64,000 bases of DNA from an uncultured Lachnoclostridium sp. Lineage in GTDB: Bacteria; Bacillota; Clostridia; Lachnospirales; Lachnospiraceae. Shown here piece by piece: positions 28,347 through 37,300 of the stretch (position 1 is the first letter of the stretch; the number at the start of each line of letters is the position of its first letter). Under the pieces are notes generated by a model, which worked only from the letters and a program-made list of their open reading frames with translations, had not been told where the DNA came from and did not search any database. Position numbers and translations under genes: made by a program. The stretch is taken from positions 1 to 64,000 of the forward strand of contig CANBKJ010000005.1 in the NCBI GenBank assembly GCA_947369165.1, given 5' to 3'.

Positions 28347-28487
28347 TTATTTGTTCTCACAGCTCTGATTCCCAACGGTACAGGATGTCTTGCATGCCGA
28401 CTGGCAAGATGTCTGGCACTCGCCGCAGCCGCCTTTTTTTACAGTATCTTTGAGATTTTTTGATGTAAGTGTCTGAATTCTTTTCAT
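28347..28487 (-). CDS. scfA: SCIFF ribosomally synthesised peptide precursor (six cysteines in 46 aa)
   Basis: A 46-codon gene too short for many gene callers. It starts MKRIQTLTSKNLKDTVKKGG and has six cysteines at positions 21, 24, 28, 32, 36 and 43 in a C-terminal core rich in Gln, Ser and Thr, ending CENK. Length, the lysine-rich leader and the cysteine spacing match the SCIFF family. AAAGGAAG lies 7 nt before the ATG, and a near-consensus promoter is 41 nt upstream. The adjacent maturase confirms the assignment. Confidence 0.95.
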   Translation of the reverse strand: MKRIQTLTSKNLKDTVKKGGCGECQTSCQSACKTSCTVGNQSCENK

Positions 28488-28528
28488 GATCGTCTTCCTT
28501 TCTTCAATACGTTTCCAATATTGTTACT

Positions 28529-28557
28529 AGTATATCACAAAAAGAACAGGATTTCAA
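28529..28557 (-). promoter_or_regulatory. SigA-type promoter for the SCIFF genes
   Basis: On the minus strand TTGAAA (28552-28557), a 17-nt spacer and TATACT (28529-28534) precede scfA. Confidence 0.78.
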
Positions 28558-28569
28558 CTAACAATAACG

Positions 28570-28944
28570 CTATTTTATTCCGGACCGGATCATTCCTCCC
28601 AGCATTCCAGAAAAAATACAGACCAAAAATGCCGTGAGCATACCCGGCATCTGTGCTGCTACACTTTGGTTCCAGATGGCACTGACGCAGTATACCACCG
28701 CAAAATACACGAGGCCCAGCAGACCGCCGCCCAGATATCTTTTCTCTTCCAGTCCTCCGCTGAAAAGGAATCCTCCCGCCAGACAGGAAATCACATATGT
28801 AAACAAAATCCCTCCATTGGCCCCTGCCATAGACATCTTACATTTATACATGATAAAAGACAATACCAGCAGCACCACCGCAGTCAATACATACGCCACC
28901 AGAATACTTTTCAGCATTTTTACAGCTTTTGTTTTCATATTCAT
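28570..28944 (-). CDS. TIGR04086-type membrane protein beside SCIFF
   Basis: The product is about 124 aa with four hydrophobic helices (near LKSILVAYVLTAVVLLVLSF, GILFTYVISCLAGGFLFSGG, GGLLGLVYFAVVY and LTAFLVCIFSGMLGGMI). The size, Gly-rich helices and place next to scfA fit the TIGR04086 family, which co-occurs with SCIFF. GGAG lies 8 nt before ATG 28944; ATG 28950 is an alternative. Function is unknown; export or retention of the peptide is a guess from context. Confidence 0.8.
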   Translation of the reverse strand: MNMKTKAVKMLKSILVAYVLTAVVLLVLSFIMYKCKMSMAGANGGILFTYVISCLAGGFLFSGGLEEKRYLGGGLLGLVYFAVVYCVSAIWNQSVAAQMPGMLTAFLVCIFSGMLGGMIRSGIK

Positions 28945-29015
28945 TTTCATCGCTCCATATCTCAAACTTTATTATTTTTTATTATATGAGTCTACCAATT
29001 CTAATATGCTTATGC

Positions 29016-29021
29016 TATAAT
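29016..29021 (+). promoter_or_regulatory. Extended -10 promoter for the PHP gene
   Basis: TGCTATAAT gives an extended -10 element with a perfect TATAAT at 29016-29021, 43 bp before the start codon. The -35 region is poor. Confidence 0.55.
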
Positions 29022-29064
29022 AGTTTGTTGAAAGCGATAAGAGATAGATTAGGAGGCAAAATAA

Positions 29065-29916
29065 TTGAGATATATAGATTTACACGTACACTCCACCTGT
29101 TCAGATGGCACACTTACGCCGGAAGAACTGGTGCTTCGGGGAATAAAAAATGATCTTGTGGCATTTGCCCTCACCGATCACGATACGGTAGACGGAGTCA
29201 CCCGGGCAATCCGTAAGGCAGAGGAACTGGATCAGCACATCCAGGTGATCCCAGGAGTAGAACTATCCTGCCAGTATCCGGCCGCCCCTGGCCAGGATGT
29301 AGAGATCCACATCCTGGGCTATAATATTGACCATACAAATCCTGCTCTGGTCTCCACGTTGAAAAAAGTGGCAGAAGAAAGGGACAACCGCAACAAAAAA
29401 ATGTGTGAAAATCTTCACAATGCCGGATATCCCATTACCTACCAGGAATTGACAGAAAAGTTTGGTGATATGATACTCACCAGAGCTCATTTCGCAAAAT
29501 TATTGTTAGAAAATGGTGGTGTTCCCTCTATGGATGCGGCCTTTAAGACCTGTCTTGCCATTGACAGCCCCTATTTTGTAAACCGAGAATATTTAACTCC
29601 AGAAGGCGCCATTCAACTCATCCAGGATGCGGGCGGCATCCCTGTACTGGCGCATCCCCTTCTGTATAAGCTTTCTGTCAGCCAGATCCGAAAAATGCTT
29701 GAAACACTCAAAACCTATGGCATCCGCGGAATCGAAGCCCTCTACTCACGAAATCATGGAACCGATGAGGCATTTGTACGCAAGCTGGCCGGTGAATACG
29801 ACCTTTTTATCACCGGTGGGTCTGACTTTCACGGCGACAACAAACCGGATATTGAGATGGGCACTGGCACTGGGAATCTGAGGATACCAGTCATGCTGTT
29901 AGAGAACCTGAGATAG
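29065..29916 (+). CDS. PHP-domain phosphoesterase (TrpH/YciV type)
   Basis: The 283-aa protein has the PHP metal-binding motifs: DLHVHSTCSDG at the N terminus, LTDHDTVDG, a central VIPGVELSC, VLAHPLL and the C-terminal GSDFHGDNK. Members of this subfamily hydrolyse nucleotides or RNA 5' ends (for example RNase AM). The start is a TTG at 29065 with AGGAGG 8 nt upstream; no ATG suits. It is divergent from the SCIFF-side genes and convergent with thiE. The physiological substrate here is unknown. Confidence 0.88.
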   Translation: MRYIDLHVHSTCSDGTLTPEELVLRGIKNDLVAFALTDHDTVDGVTRAIRKAEELDQHIQVIPGVELSCQYPAAPGQDVEIHILGYNIDHTNPALVSTLKKVAEERDNRNKKMCENLHNAGYPITYQELTEKFGDMILTRAHFAKLLLENGGVPSMDAAFKTCLAIDSPYFVNREYLTPEGAIQLIQDAGGIPVLAHPLLYKLSVSQIRKMLETLKTYGIRGIEALYSRNHGTDEAFVRKLAGEYDLFITGGSDFHGDNKPDIEMGTGTGNLRIPVMLLENLR

Positions 29917-29934
29917 TTCAGTGGCGCCACCCGG

Positions 29935-30582
29935 CTATCTCTTTATCCCCTCCAGTTTACCTGCCATTTGCTCCGCTGCCCCGGTGATATCTTTTGCTCC
30001 AATCACAGCGGAGATCACCGCCACACCATCCACACCGGTTCCCCGGAGCTTTTCCACGTTTCCATGGTTTACGCCGCCGATGGCCACCATCGGGATCTTT
30101 ACAGCGTTTCTTATTTTCATAAGCTCCTCTATGGATACATGATGGGTGTCTGCTTTGGTGGATGTGCCAAACACATCCCCCACACCGATGTAGTCCGCAC
30201 CATCTTTTTGGGCCTGAAGTGCCAGTTCCGCATTGTAGGCGGACACCCCGATGATCTTATCCTGACCCAGAAGTTCTCTGGCCGTCACAGCCGGAATATC
30301 CTTCTGGCCCAGATGAACCCCGTCTGCATCCACTGCCAGGGCAATATCGATGCGGTCGTTTATGATAAGCGGGATCTCATAGGCGTCCGTCACTTCTTTT
30401 ACACTATGGGCGATGTCCAAAAATTCTCTGCCGGAGCAATCCTTTTCCCGCAGCTGGACAACCGTCGCTCCCCCTTTGATGGCAAGCTCCACTGCCTCTT
30501 CAATAGAATCTGTTGTCATAAGATCTCTGTCCGTACAGAGATAAAGAGTATAATCCACTCGTGGTTTCATATGCTGTGTCAC
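29935..30582 (-). CDS. thiE: Thiamine-phosphate synthase ThiE
   Basis: The 215-aa TIM-barrel enzyme joins HMP-pyrophosphate and thiazole phosphate. Signature segments are VVQLREKDCSGREFL, PLIINDRIDIALAVDADGVHLGQ, GVSAYN, YIGVGDVFGTSTK and VAIGGVNHGNV. The start is a GTG at 30582 or an ATG at 30570; both have a ribosome site. It overlaps the upstream CBS gene by 4 nt, so it is translated with the DUF5716/5717 cluster rather than a thiamine operon. No TPP riboswitch is visible. Confidence 0.94.
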   Translation of the reverse strand: MTQHMKPRVDYTLYLCTDRDLMTTDSIEEAVELAIKGGATVVQLREKDCSGREFLDIAHSVKEVTDAYEIPLIINDRIDIALAVDADGVHLGQKDIPAVTARELLGQDKIIGVSAYNAELALQAQKDGADYIGVGDVFGTSTKADTHHVSIEELMKIRNAVKIPMVAIGGVNHGNVEKLRGTGVDGVAVISAVIGAKDITGAAEQMAGKLEGIKR

Positions 30583-31010
30583 TCCTTTTCCTCCACCTTT
30601 TTCTTTAATTCTAGTATCTGGTCCCTGAAATGCTTAATGACAGACTGTCTGGTAATGATGCCCACAAACAAGCCGCGGTCGTCCACCACCGGAACAAAGT
30701 TCTGATTGAGTACACGCTCAAGCAGATCCTCTACGGTGGCACTCACCTTCACCGGATGATTCCAGTCCTTTCGCAAAATATCCCGTACCAATTCTTCATC
30801 CAGATGTTTCAGGTCACCTTCATTGTTACGAAAAATTCCCCGCAAAAAATCTCCCTCATTGATAGTCCCCACATAATACCCCTCATGGGACAGTACCGGG
30901 GAAGCCGTATAACTGTGGCTGCGCATCTTTTCGAGCCCCTGTCTGATGGTATCGTCATCATATAAGTAAGAAACTGATTTTTTCGGTTTTAACAAAAAAA
31001 GTATATTCAT
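30579..31010 (-). CDS. CBS-pair domain protein
   Basis: The 143-aa protein is essentially two CBS repeats (about residues 10-70, ending YYVGTINEGDFLRGI, and 78-135, with NQNFVPVVDDRGLFVGIITRQSVIKHF). CBS pairs bind adenine nucleotides and act as sensors. No enzymatic domain is attached. It begins 4 bp after the coiled-coil membrane protein gene and overlaps thiE by 4 nt, so it belongs to the compact cluster and may be its nucleotide sensor. This role is inferred from position. Confidence 0.88.
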   Translation of the reverse strand: MNILFLLKPKKSVSYLYDDDTIRQGLEKMRSHSYTASPVLSHEGYYVGTINEGDFLRGIFRNNEGDLKHLDEELVRDILRKDWNHPVKVSATVEDLLERVLNQNFVPVVDDRGLFVGIITRQSVIKHFRDQILELKKKVEEKE

Positions 31011-31014
31011 ACAA

Positions 31015-32247
31015 TCATCCCTCCACTTCCCTGTTATTCAACATATTTTCGATTTCCTGTGCGTATTCTGGTTTTTTGTTTTGAATCCGTTCCAGTTCCT
31101 GGATAAAATCCTGCATGATCCCATTGTTATAATCGATCTGGGCCCGGAGTTTCTGACGCTGCTCATTGAGCTCGTGCCGGACCTCAACCATCTCTCTCGG
31201 ATCCACGATGGCATTCGCCCTGCCAAGCCAAAGATCCCGGTCTTTGACACCGAGTTTAGTCAGCTCCGTCAGAAGAATTTCATTTTTTTCATTGAGAAGA
31301 AAGGCATCTTCCCGCTGTCTCGCCCACTCCCGTTTTGCCTTGCGGTACTGGTCGTAAACAAATTCCAGTTCCGTCACATTCCGTACCCGGTATTTGGTAC
31401 ACATATAATCAATGGTCCTTGTATTATTCACATACTTAATCCTGACCCGGTTTGAAAACGAGATGGCACGGTTGCATCTTCTCTCGGTGAGAACCATATC
31501 CCTTCGGTTTTTTCCGGCCTCGATAACGATAATGAGCGTCACCACAAAGGCAAATGCAGCTGTGGCGATAAAGGGTACACGGATGTCGGTCTCAAATACC
31601 ACCAGTATGGTCACGAGAAGAATTCCAAATAATGCCAGCATAAAGCCAAGCACCTTGCTTACCAGCTGCAGCGTACTTTGCTTCCGGATGATATCCCTCT
31701 TATCCCTCAGCAGCATCCTTTTTTCCCCATCCAGCTGCCGCATATCGTGTTTAATCTTGATCTGATAATCCTCAAATTCCTTTAATTTTGAGATATCATC
31801 CTCTACCTTCGGCTCAAAATTTTCCATGGCCGCCCTCTGGGCGTCTGTAAATTTATAACGTCGTCCCTTTCGTTTTTCCCGTTCTGCCGTCAGTTCCACA
31901 ATGGCAGACGCCGTATCCTTCAGCACCGTTTTCTCTTCTTCTAATGCCTGGTCCATCAGCTGGATATCTTTCAGATAAGAAGTCACCTGACCATATTCCA
32001 CTTTGATTTCCCCACACTGCCGCTTTGCTTCCCGGATTCCATCATATAATCTCTGAATATAATCCAACCGGATCGACTTATTGGTCAAATCAACTTTCTC
32101 TTTTTCCAGCTTGATCTGCTCTGGCATGGCTTCCAGATCTTTTTCCACACTTTCCGCCTCTGTCCCATTTTCTATTTCAGATTCTGCTGCCGGCTGTTGA
32201 TCCCCCTCTTCTTTTTTCTTACTGCGAAACAATCGGAATCCCATCAT
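31015..32247 (-). CDS. Coiled-coil protein with a central two-helix membrane anchor
   Basis: The 410-aa protein is not assigned to a family I can name. It has an acidic/charged N terminus, long heptad-like helices (about 40-195), two adjacent membrane helices (about 197-219 and 224-243) and a second charged helical part to the end. Both ends are probably cytoplasmic. Its start overlaps the upstream gene by 29 bp (ATG 32247 or 32244 behind GGGGGTG). Within the cluster it may be the scaffold that tethers the soluble members to the membrane; this is inference. Confidence 0.8.
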   Translation of the reverse strand: MMGFRLFRSKKKEEGDQQPAAESEIENGTEAESVEKDLEAMPEQIKLEKEKVDLTNKSIRLDYIQRLYDGIREAKRQCGEIKVEYGQVTSYLKDIQLMDQALEEEKTVLKDTASAIVELTAEREKRKGRRYKFTDAQRAAMENFEPKVEDDISKLKEFEDYQIKIKHDMRQLDGEKRMLLRDKRDIIRKQSTLQLVSKVLGFMLALFGILLVTILVVFETDIRVPFIATAAFAFVVTLIIVIEAGKNRRDMVLTERRCNRAISFSNRVRIKYVNNTRTIDYMCTKYRVRNVTELEFVYDQYRKAKREWARQREDAFLLNEKNEILLTELTKLGVKDRDLWLGRANAIVDPREMVEVRHELNEQRQKLRAQIDYNNGIMQDFIQELERIQNKKPEYAQEIENMLNNREVEG

Positions 32248-33022
32248 TTACACCCCCATCTAAATAAGCTGACCGAAGCTCATTTTTACAGCGGCTGATA
32301 AACTCCTCCTCACCACCGTCATCCTTCCCCCCGGTTTGCGCATCGATATAATTCTGTCTTAATTGTCCTAATTCTTCTTCGGTCTTTCCAAAAGAACTAC
32401 CCTCCTGTGCAAACTGCTCCTCCTGGCCATTGAGCAGCAACGCGTACAAATACTGTTGAAGGGACTGTTCCTTGTGATTTCTGGCATACGCTTCCTTGAA
32501 TCCATTCGCAGCCTCCCGGAAAGAGGATACGTGAAACAGGGCAATTGCCTGATTATGCAGGAGATCCCCATACTCTTCCGTTGAAAAACGTTCTGCCATC
32601 TCTCCATAGAGAAGCTGTTTATACTCCAGCAGGCTCCTGCCATACTTGCCGGCGCGAAGATAATTATCCGCCTTAATCTTGTTCTTCTCATGGGCCGGGA
32701 GATTTTCAATCTTCTTCATCACCGTTACCAGCTGCAAGATCTCCTCTTCCTTGTAATAATCGCAGGAACACAGCAACGTAACTACCAGATCTTTGAGATC
32801 GTTCTTTTTCTGGAGCAGCACGTGCATTTTTTCCCCCAGCGCCTCCAGCCCTGCCTGCTCACAGAGCCAGCTTACCAGCTCTTCGTCAAAAAACTCTTCT
32901 GTCACACTGTATATGTGATGGTACATATAATAACAGAGTTCCTCCAGCGAATACACTGGAGTCTCTGAGATGGGAATAATATAAGGCTTCTTTGCCAATT
33001 CTCCCTTACACAAAATAAACAT
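32219..33022 (-). CDS. Helical-repeat (TPR-like) protein of the DUF5716/5717 cluster
   Basis: The 267-aa soluble protein begins with a short beta-rich segment (FILCKGELAKKPYIIPISE) and is then helical. Residues about 115-205 show TPR-like pairs (KADNYLRAGKYGRSLLEYKQ, LHNQAIALFHVSSFREAANG, FKEAYARNHKEQSLQQYLYA). No catalytic motif is visible. It lies 13 bp after the Hsp70-like gene and overlaps the coiled-coil gene. It is probably an adaptor in the same complex. I cannot name a family with confidence. Confidence 0.78.
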   Translation of the reverse strand: MFILCKGELAKKPYIIPISETPVYSLEELCYYMYHHIYSVTEEFFDEELVSWLCEQAGLEALGEKMHVLLQKKNDLKDLVVTLLCSCDYYKEEEILQLVTVMKKIENLPAHEKNKIKADNYLRAGKYGRSLLEYKQLLYGEMAERFSTEEYGDLLHNQAIALFHVSSFREAANGFKEAYARNHKEQSLQQYLYALLLNGQEEQFAQEGSSFGKTEEELGQLRQNYIDAQTGGKDDGGEEEFISRCKNELRSAYLDGGVNDGIPIVSQ

Positions 33023-33035
33023 TTAATCGCTTCCT

Positions 33036-34244
33036 TTATTCAATCGTGATGGTCTTTTCCCATATCCGGCAGGAGGATGGAAAAAAATCTCCAAAGCCCT
33101 TGTCTCTGACTGTGACAATGCATTTCTCCTTCCCGGCAAATCTCAGCTGCAGACCGATCCTCGCTCTTCTGTCTGTCCTTCCAGGGATTCCCTCCATCGG
33201 GATACATTGTTTCATCCGGTCTTTTGTCCGCATGTTCTTCACATTCAGTTCCAGTTCCCTGTCCCCGTCGGGAATCAGGTCGATCTCATGGTCAATCTGA
33301 TACCAGGGAGTCCCCGCCCTGGCAAGGAGAATTTCCTGTGGCTTCCCGTCGGCATATATATTCATGGAAATATTGACTTCCACCGTATCTTCATCCAGAT
33401 ACACGAACTCATCCAGCCTTCGTTCCTCTGACATTTCCCTGGCACAATAACAGGCCCCGCTCACATACAGATTATCTCCCTGAAACAGATGGCGTCCCAC
33501 GCAGAGTTTTTTCATTACCGCTCTGGCGAAGCCCCCCTCAAACCCGGTGCCCGTCATATAAAGAGTCGTGATGATCTTCCCATGAATGGCGCCCTGGACC
33601 ATACCCTCAAAGACAGCATTCTTTTCCTCTTCGGTGCTGTCTCTTTCCTGAAACATTGGAATATAGTCGCTATAATCCCTCTCTTCCACAGTGGCCAGCA
33701 TCGGCCGCTTATAACGGTCCGTCTCCATCTGAAGATACATCAGCCTGTCCCTCGTATAGTCAAATACGCCTACCTGATTGATCCATAACTCTTTTTTCTG
33801 ACTCAGAACATAATAGATAAAACTTTGACGACGGTCAATGACCATCGCGCGGTCCCGGTGAATCCCGATCTTTGACAATGCCTGGTAAATAATTCCAATA
33901 AACTGATAATCCCGGTATTCCGTAGTGACTACCAGCTGCCGGATGGATTCATTGGGATACCTTTTCCGCGTCTTAGACAGTATCCTGCGAAAAAATGTAG
34001 CCAGGATGTTTACCGGATCTGTCTCTCTTCCCGCAGCCATCACCGGCTCCTGGCTGTGAATCTTTGCCAGAAATCCCTCTATATACTCTTTTGTTCCCGG
34101 AACCGCCACCCTGGTAGGATAATCAATCCCATTCTCATCTCCAGATTTCAATATATCTGGTTCCTGAAGCATCGGTCCCAGAACTGCGATCTGGGAAATA
34201 TCATTTCTAATATCCAAGCCTACATACAGCCTTCGCTGGCTCAT
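33036..34244 (-). CDS. Degenerate Hsp70/actin-fold protein (DUF5716 type)
   Basis: The 402-aa protein follows the Hsp70 plan: an N-terminal LYVGLDIRNDISQIAVLG in place of the phosphate 1 loop, LVVTTEYRDYQFIGIIYQAL and a region around residues 130-150 like the Hsp70 hinge, VGVFDYTRDRLMYLQ where DLGGGT would stand, and TGTGFEGGFARAVMKKL followed by DNLYVSGACYCAREM like the adenosine motif and GAA helix. The Gly-rich phosphate 2 motif is lost, so nucleotide hydrolysis is doubtful. I recall the family as DUF5716 but could not check. It sits between the 1180-aa protein and the helical-repeat gene. Confidence 0.78.
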   Translation of the reverse strand: MSQRRLYVGLDIRNDISQIAVLGPMLQEPDILKSGDENGIDYPTRVAVPGTKEYIEGFLAKIHSQEPVMAAGRETDPVNILATFFRRILSKTRKRYPNESIRQLVVTTEYRDYQFIGIIYQALSKIGIHRDRAMVIDRRQSFIYYVLSQKKELWINQVGVFDYTRDRLMYLQMETDRYKRPMLATVEERDYSDYIPMFQERDSTEEEKNAVFEGMVQGAIHGKIITTLYMTGTGFEGGFARAVMKKLCVGRHLFQGDNLYVSGACYCAREMSEERRLDEFVYLDEDTVEVNISMNIYADGKPQEILLARAGTPWYQIDHEIDLIPDGDRELELNVKNMRTKDRMKQCIPMEGIPGRTDRRARIGLQLRFAGKEKCIVTVRDKGFGDFFPSSCRIWEKTITIE

Positions 34245-34301
34245 AGCTAATCAAACCTTTCCAATCTTACTCACATGCCGCTTTCCGTGGCAGCACCTGC
34301 C

Positions 34302-37300
34302 TTAAAGCGGAACAAACAGCTTCCCGGAGATCTCCTGCATGGATCGGTACTTTCGGATCAGTTGGCGAAGCACTTCGTCTTCCCCATTCTCCCGCGCCTG
34401 GATCATGCGGTTCACCAGCTCATAAAAAGCGGCTGCCTCCGGTTCCGCTGTCTCTCCAAAAAACTCCTCATCCGCCCGGATCACTCCCTGCCGGACAGGG
34501 CGGGGTTCTCTCCCGGCAAAAATTTGATAATGAACTGTCTCTCCCCGGAATAATAAGGTCTCATATACATAGATGTCCTCAAATACCTGCTTCATCTGAG
34601 AGACAGCTTTTTCCCCATCCTCATAAGTGAGCTCGATATAGATATCTTTACTGCGGGAATAATACAATTGGATGATGCTTCCATGAAGTACCGCAAAAGG
34701 AACCTCCACTTTGCCGACAAATCCCTTCATAAAAGAAAATACCCTGCCAGTAGAAGCATAATGGGACAGATGATACTCAATGTACTCCCTCTCTGCCTCT
34801 GTGTATTCGTCCTTTTGGGCATAATAGCGCAGAGAGGCCAGTATCATACTCTGATTCTCCTCTGAGAGTCCCTCTCTGCGGATCTTCTTCCAGATCCCCT
34901 CCGGCAACTGCCACTTCTCCGTCAAATACCCATAGGAAATGCCACCCAAAAAAGCTTTTACAAGGATCCGGTTCGCCCCATATTCATAATAATCAACGAA
35001 AATATCCGCATATTTTTCCAGATTATCTTCCACAAAAAGAGCCTGACCCAGAAGCCGTTCCGTCCCACCATCCGATATCTCCGCCCCATTCTTCCTTGCT
35101 GCATGATATATGCCATAAAGCACAGAAATGCTCCCCATATAAAAATCTACCAGATAAGAAAGAGTCTCATTGTTCTTTATGCCTCTCTGGTATAGGAAAC
35201 TGCAGAGTTTCATATAATACGGTTCGAAGTGCTCCCGGTCCTCTTTCAGCTTCCAGGTGATCAGAAGCAAAAGAAGTTTCAGGCTACAGCCGGTGATCTC
35301 ATACTTTTTCAGTGCGCTCAGCGCCTCATCCTTCCATTCGTGCTGAATCATCGTCTGCAGGATCCCCGCGCGCCTCTCCTGGGTCAGATAGCGGAAATCA
35401 ATGCCGCGAATCACCTCTTCCAGCAGCAGTTCCTCGCCGATAGCTTTATAATAGTCATAGAGAATAAGCAGAGTTTTCTGTCTGTATTCCACGCCAGGCA
35501 CCTGACGGCGGATCATCGTGTGCAGGAGAATGGCATCCTTGGCTCCAATATCCTTCTTTTTCAACGTCTCAGAAAATAAATACAGCAGAAGCACCGGATT
35601 CTCGGAACCATTTTCGTAACAGCCCTGCGCCATACATTCCAGATTTAATATCTTTGTCAAGGTGTAAGGTACTGAATCCCCATGATAATAACCGTTCTTA
35701 TCTACAAAATACAATTTATAATTTGCCGTCCCAATACTGACATCTGCCTCTCCATTGACAAGATTATAAACCATCTCCCCACCGCCCTCATCATGAAGGA
35801 CTACCACCCGTTCCATATTCTTGTTATGGCAGTGAAGCCGATGGACAAATAAAACCCCTGGCAGCTCTCTGGCGATCCGGTCTTTACAATTGTCCACACC
35901 GAAAAATTCTTCATACAGCACCGCCAGTTCTGGACTGATGTGATGATCATACAGCTGACGGAGCGTATATTCCTGCATCGCCTCATAATAACTCTGGTAA
36001 TATTCTGGATATCTTTCCTGGTTCCTGACAATACTTGCATAAAGCCCGGCCCGAACGGAATCCCTTAAATGATTCTCATACTGAAAATAAGCTGCCACCA
36101 CTGGCAGAGCTTCATCATAACACGCTTTGTCCATAGTGTACATATAGTATTCAAAAAGCTCCGTCAGACGCAATCTCCTCTCCACCCCAAGGCGAAACCA
36201 TTTAAAATACCTGGCCTCCAGCTTCTCTGTCCGAATCATCAGAGCACAGATACATTGAAGAGTGTCCTCACTGCCATATACCTCATAACAGCCCTGCAGC
36301 ACAGACAGGAGCGCAGGAGTGCATTTCTTCTGGCGCGCCGCCAGAAAAGATACTGCCATCGCCAGATCCTCGGTAATTAAATCGTGCCTTAATCCAAATC
36401 TGAGCGCTCCTATCCTACTGCTGTCCAATTTCTTCAGGAGTTCCGGCTCCTGCAGCATCAGTAACATTCGGTATAAATGCAGATAGGGACTGACTGCCCC
36501 CTCCCTCCAAAGCAGGTCCAGCTCCTCCATCAAACTCTGGGAATTGCCCTGAAAATACCCCAGCCGCTCCAACATAACGAGAAGACGCCAGTGATGGCAG
36601 CCGTTGTCATAATATTCCCTGATCTTCCGGCACAACTCACTTTTTTCCTCAAGGGAACCCAGGGCAAGACACCGTATATACATTGTGGTCAGATAACAGA
36701 ACACCTTTCTCACGTCGTCTCCCAAAGCCGGCGCCGGCATCCCTGTCACCGCATTGACAAAAGCGGCCTTTTTCCTCTCTTCTCCGGTCAAAACTGCCAT
36801 GTAGCCCTCCAGGAGAACATCATTCCCCTTGCTGAGACTGCCGATGCCTTCCCGGTTCTCAACCAGCACCCGAAGCCACTCATCTTTTAAACTGCTGTTC
36901 ATCATGTACTGAATATGATATTTTGCCAGCACCCCAGGCAGCTTGTCCAGACTGCGTTTTTTCGCCCTCTCTTTCATTCCACGGATCCCGTGAAGCCTCA
37001 CCCCGATCTCCAGTTTCTGATACACATTTTCCAGAAGGATCACACAGCGGTGAATCCCCTCCGGAACCTCCGAAGCCTGAATATGAAAGGCTAGTACCGC
37101 ATGGTTTTGCAAAAAGTCCTTATTACTGAGATTATTTTTTTCCAATGAAATGTAAGAACTTTTCGTGCTCACCTGGATCCCTGCCATTCCCCAGCTATCT
37201 AATGCGATCAGGATCTCACCTTCGATGTCTTCGTCCCTGACCTCAAAGGAAATCTGCCTTTTATTCGCCGCAAACCGCACTGGCTTTTTGTCACCATGAA

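Noticed and set aside
30571..30700. TPP riboswitch ahead of thiE
   Set aside because: The sequence is the coding end of the CBS gene and shows no THI-box motifs.
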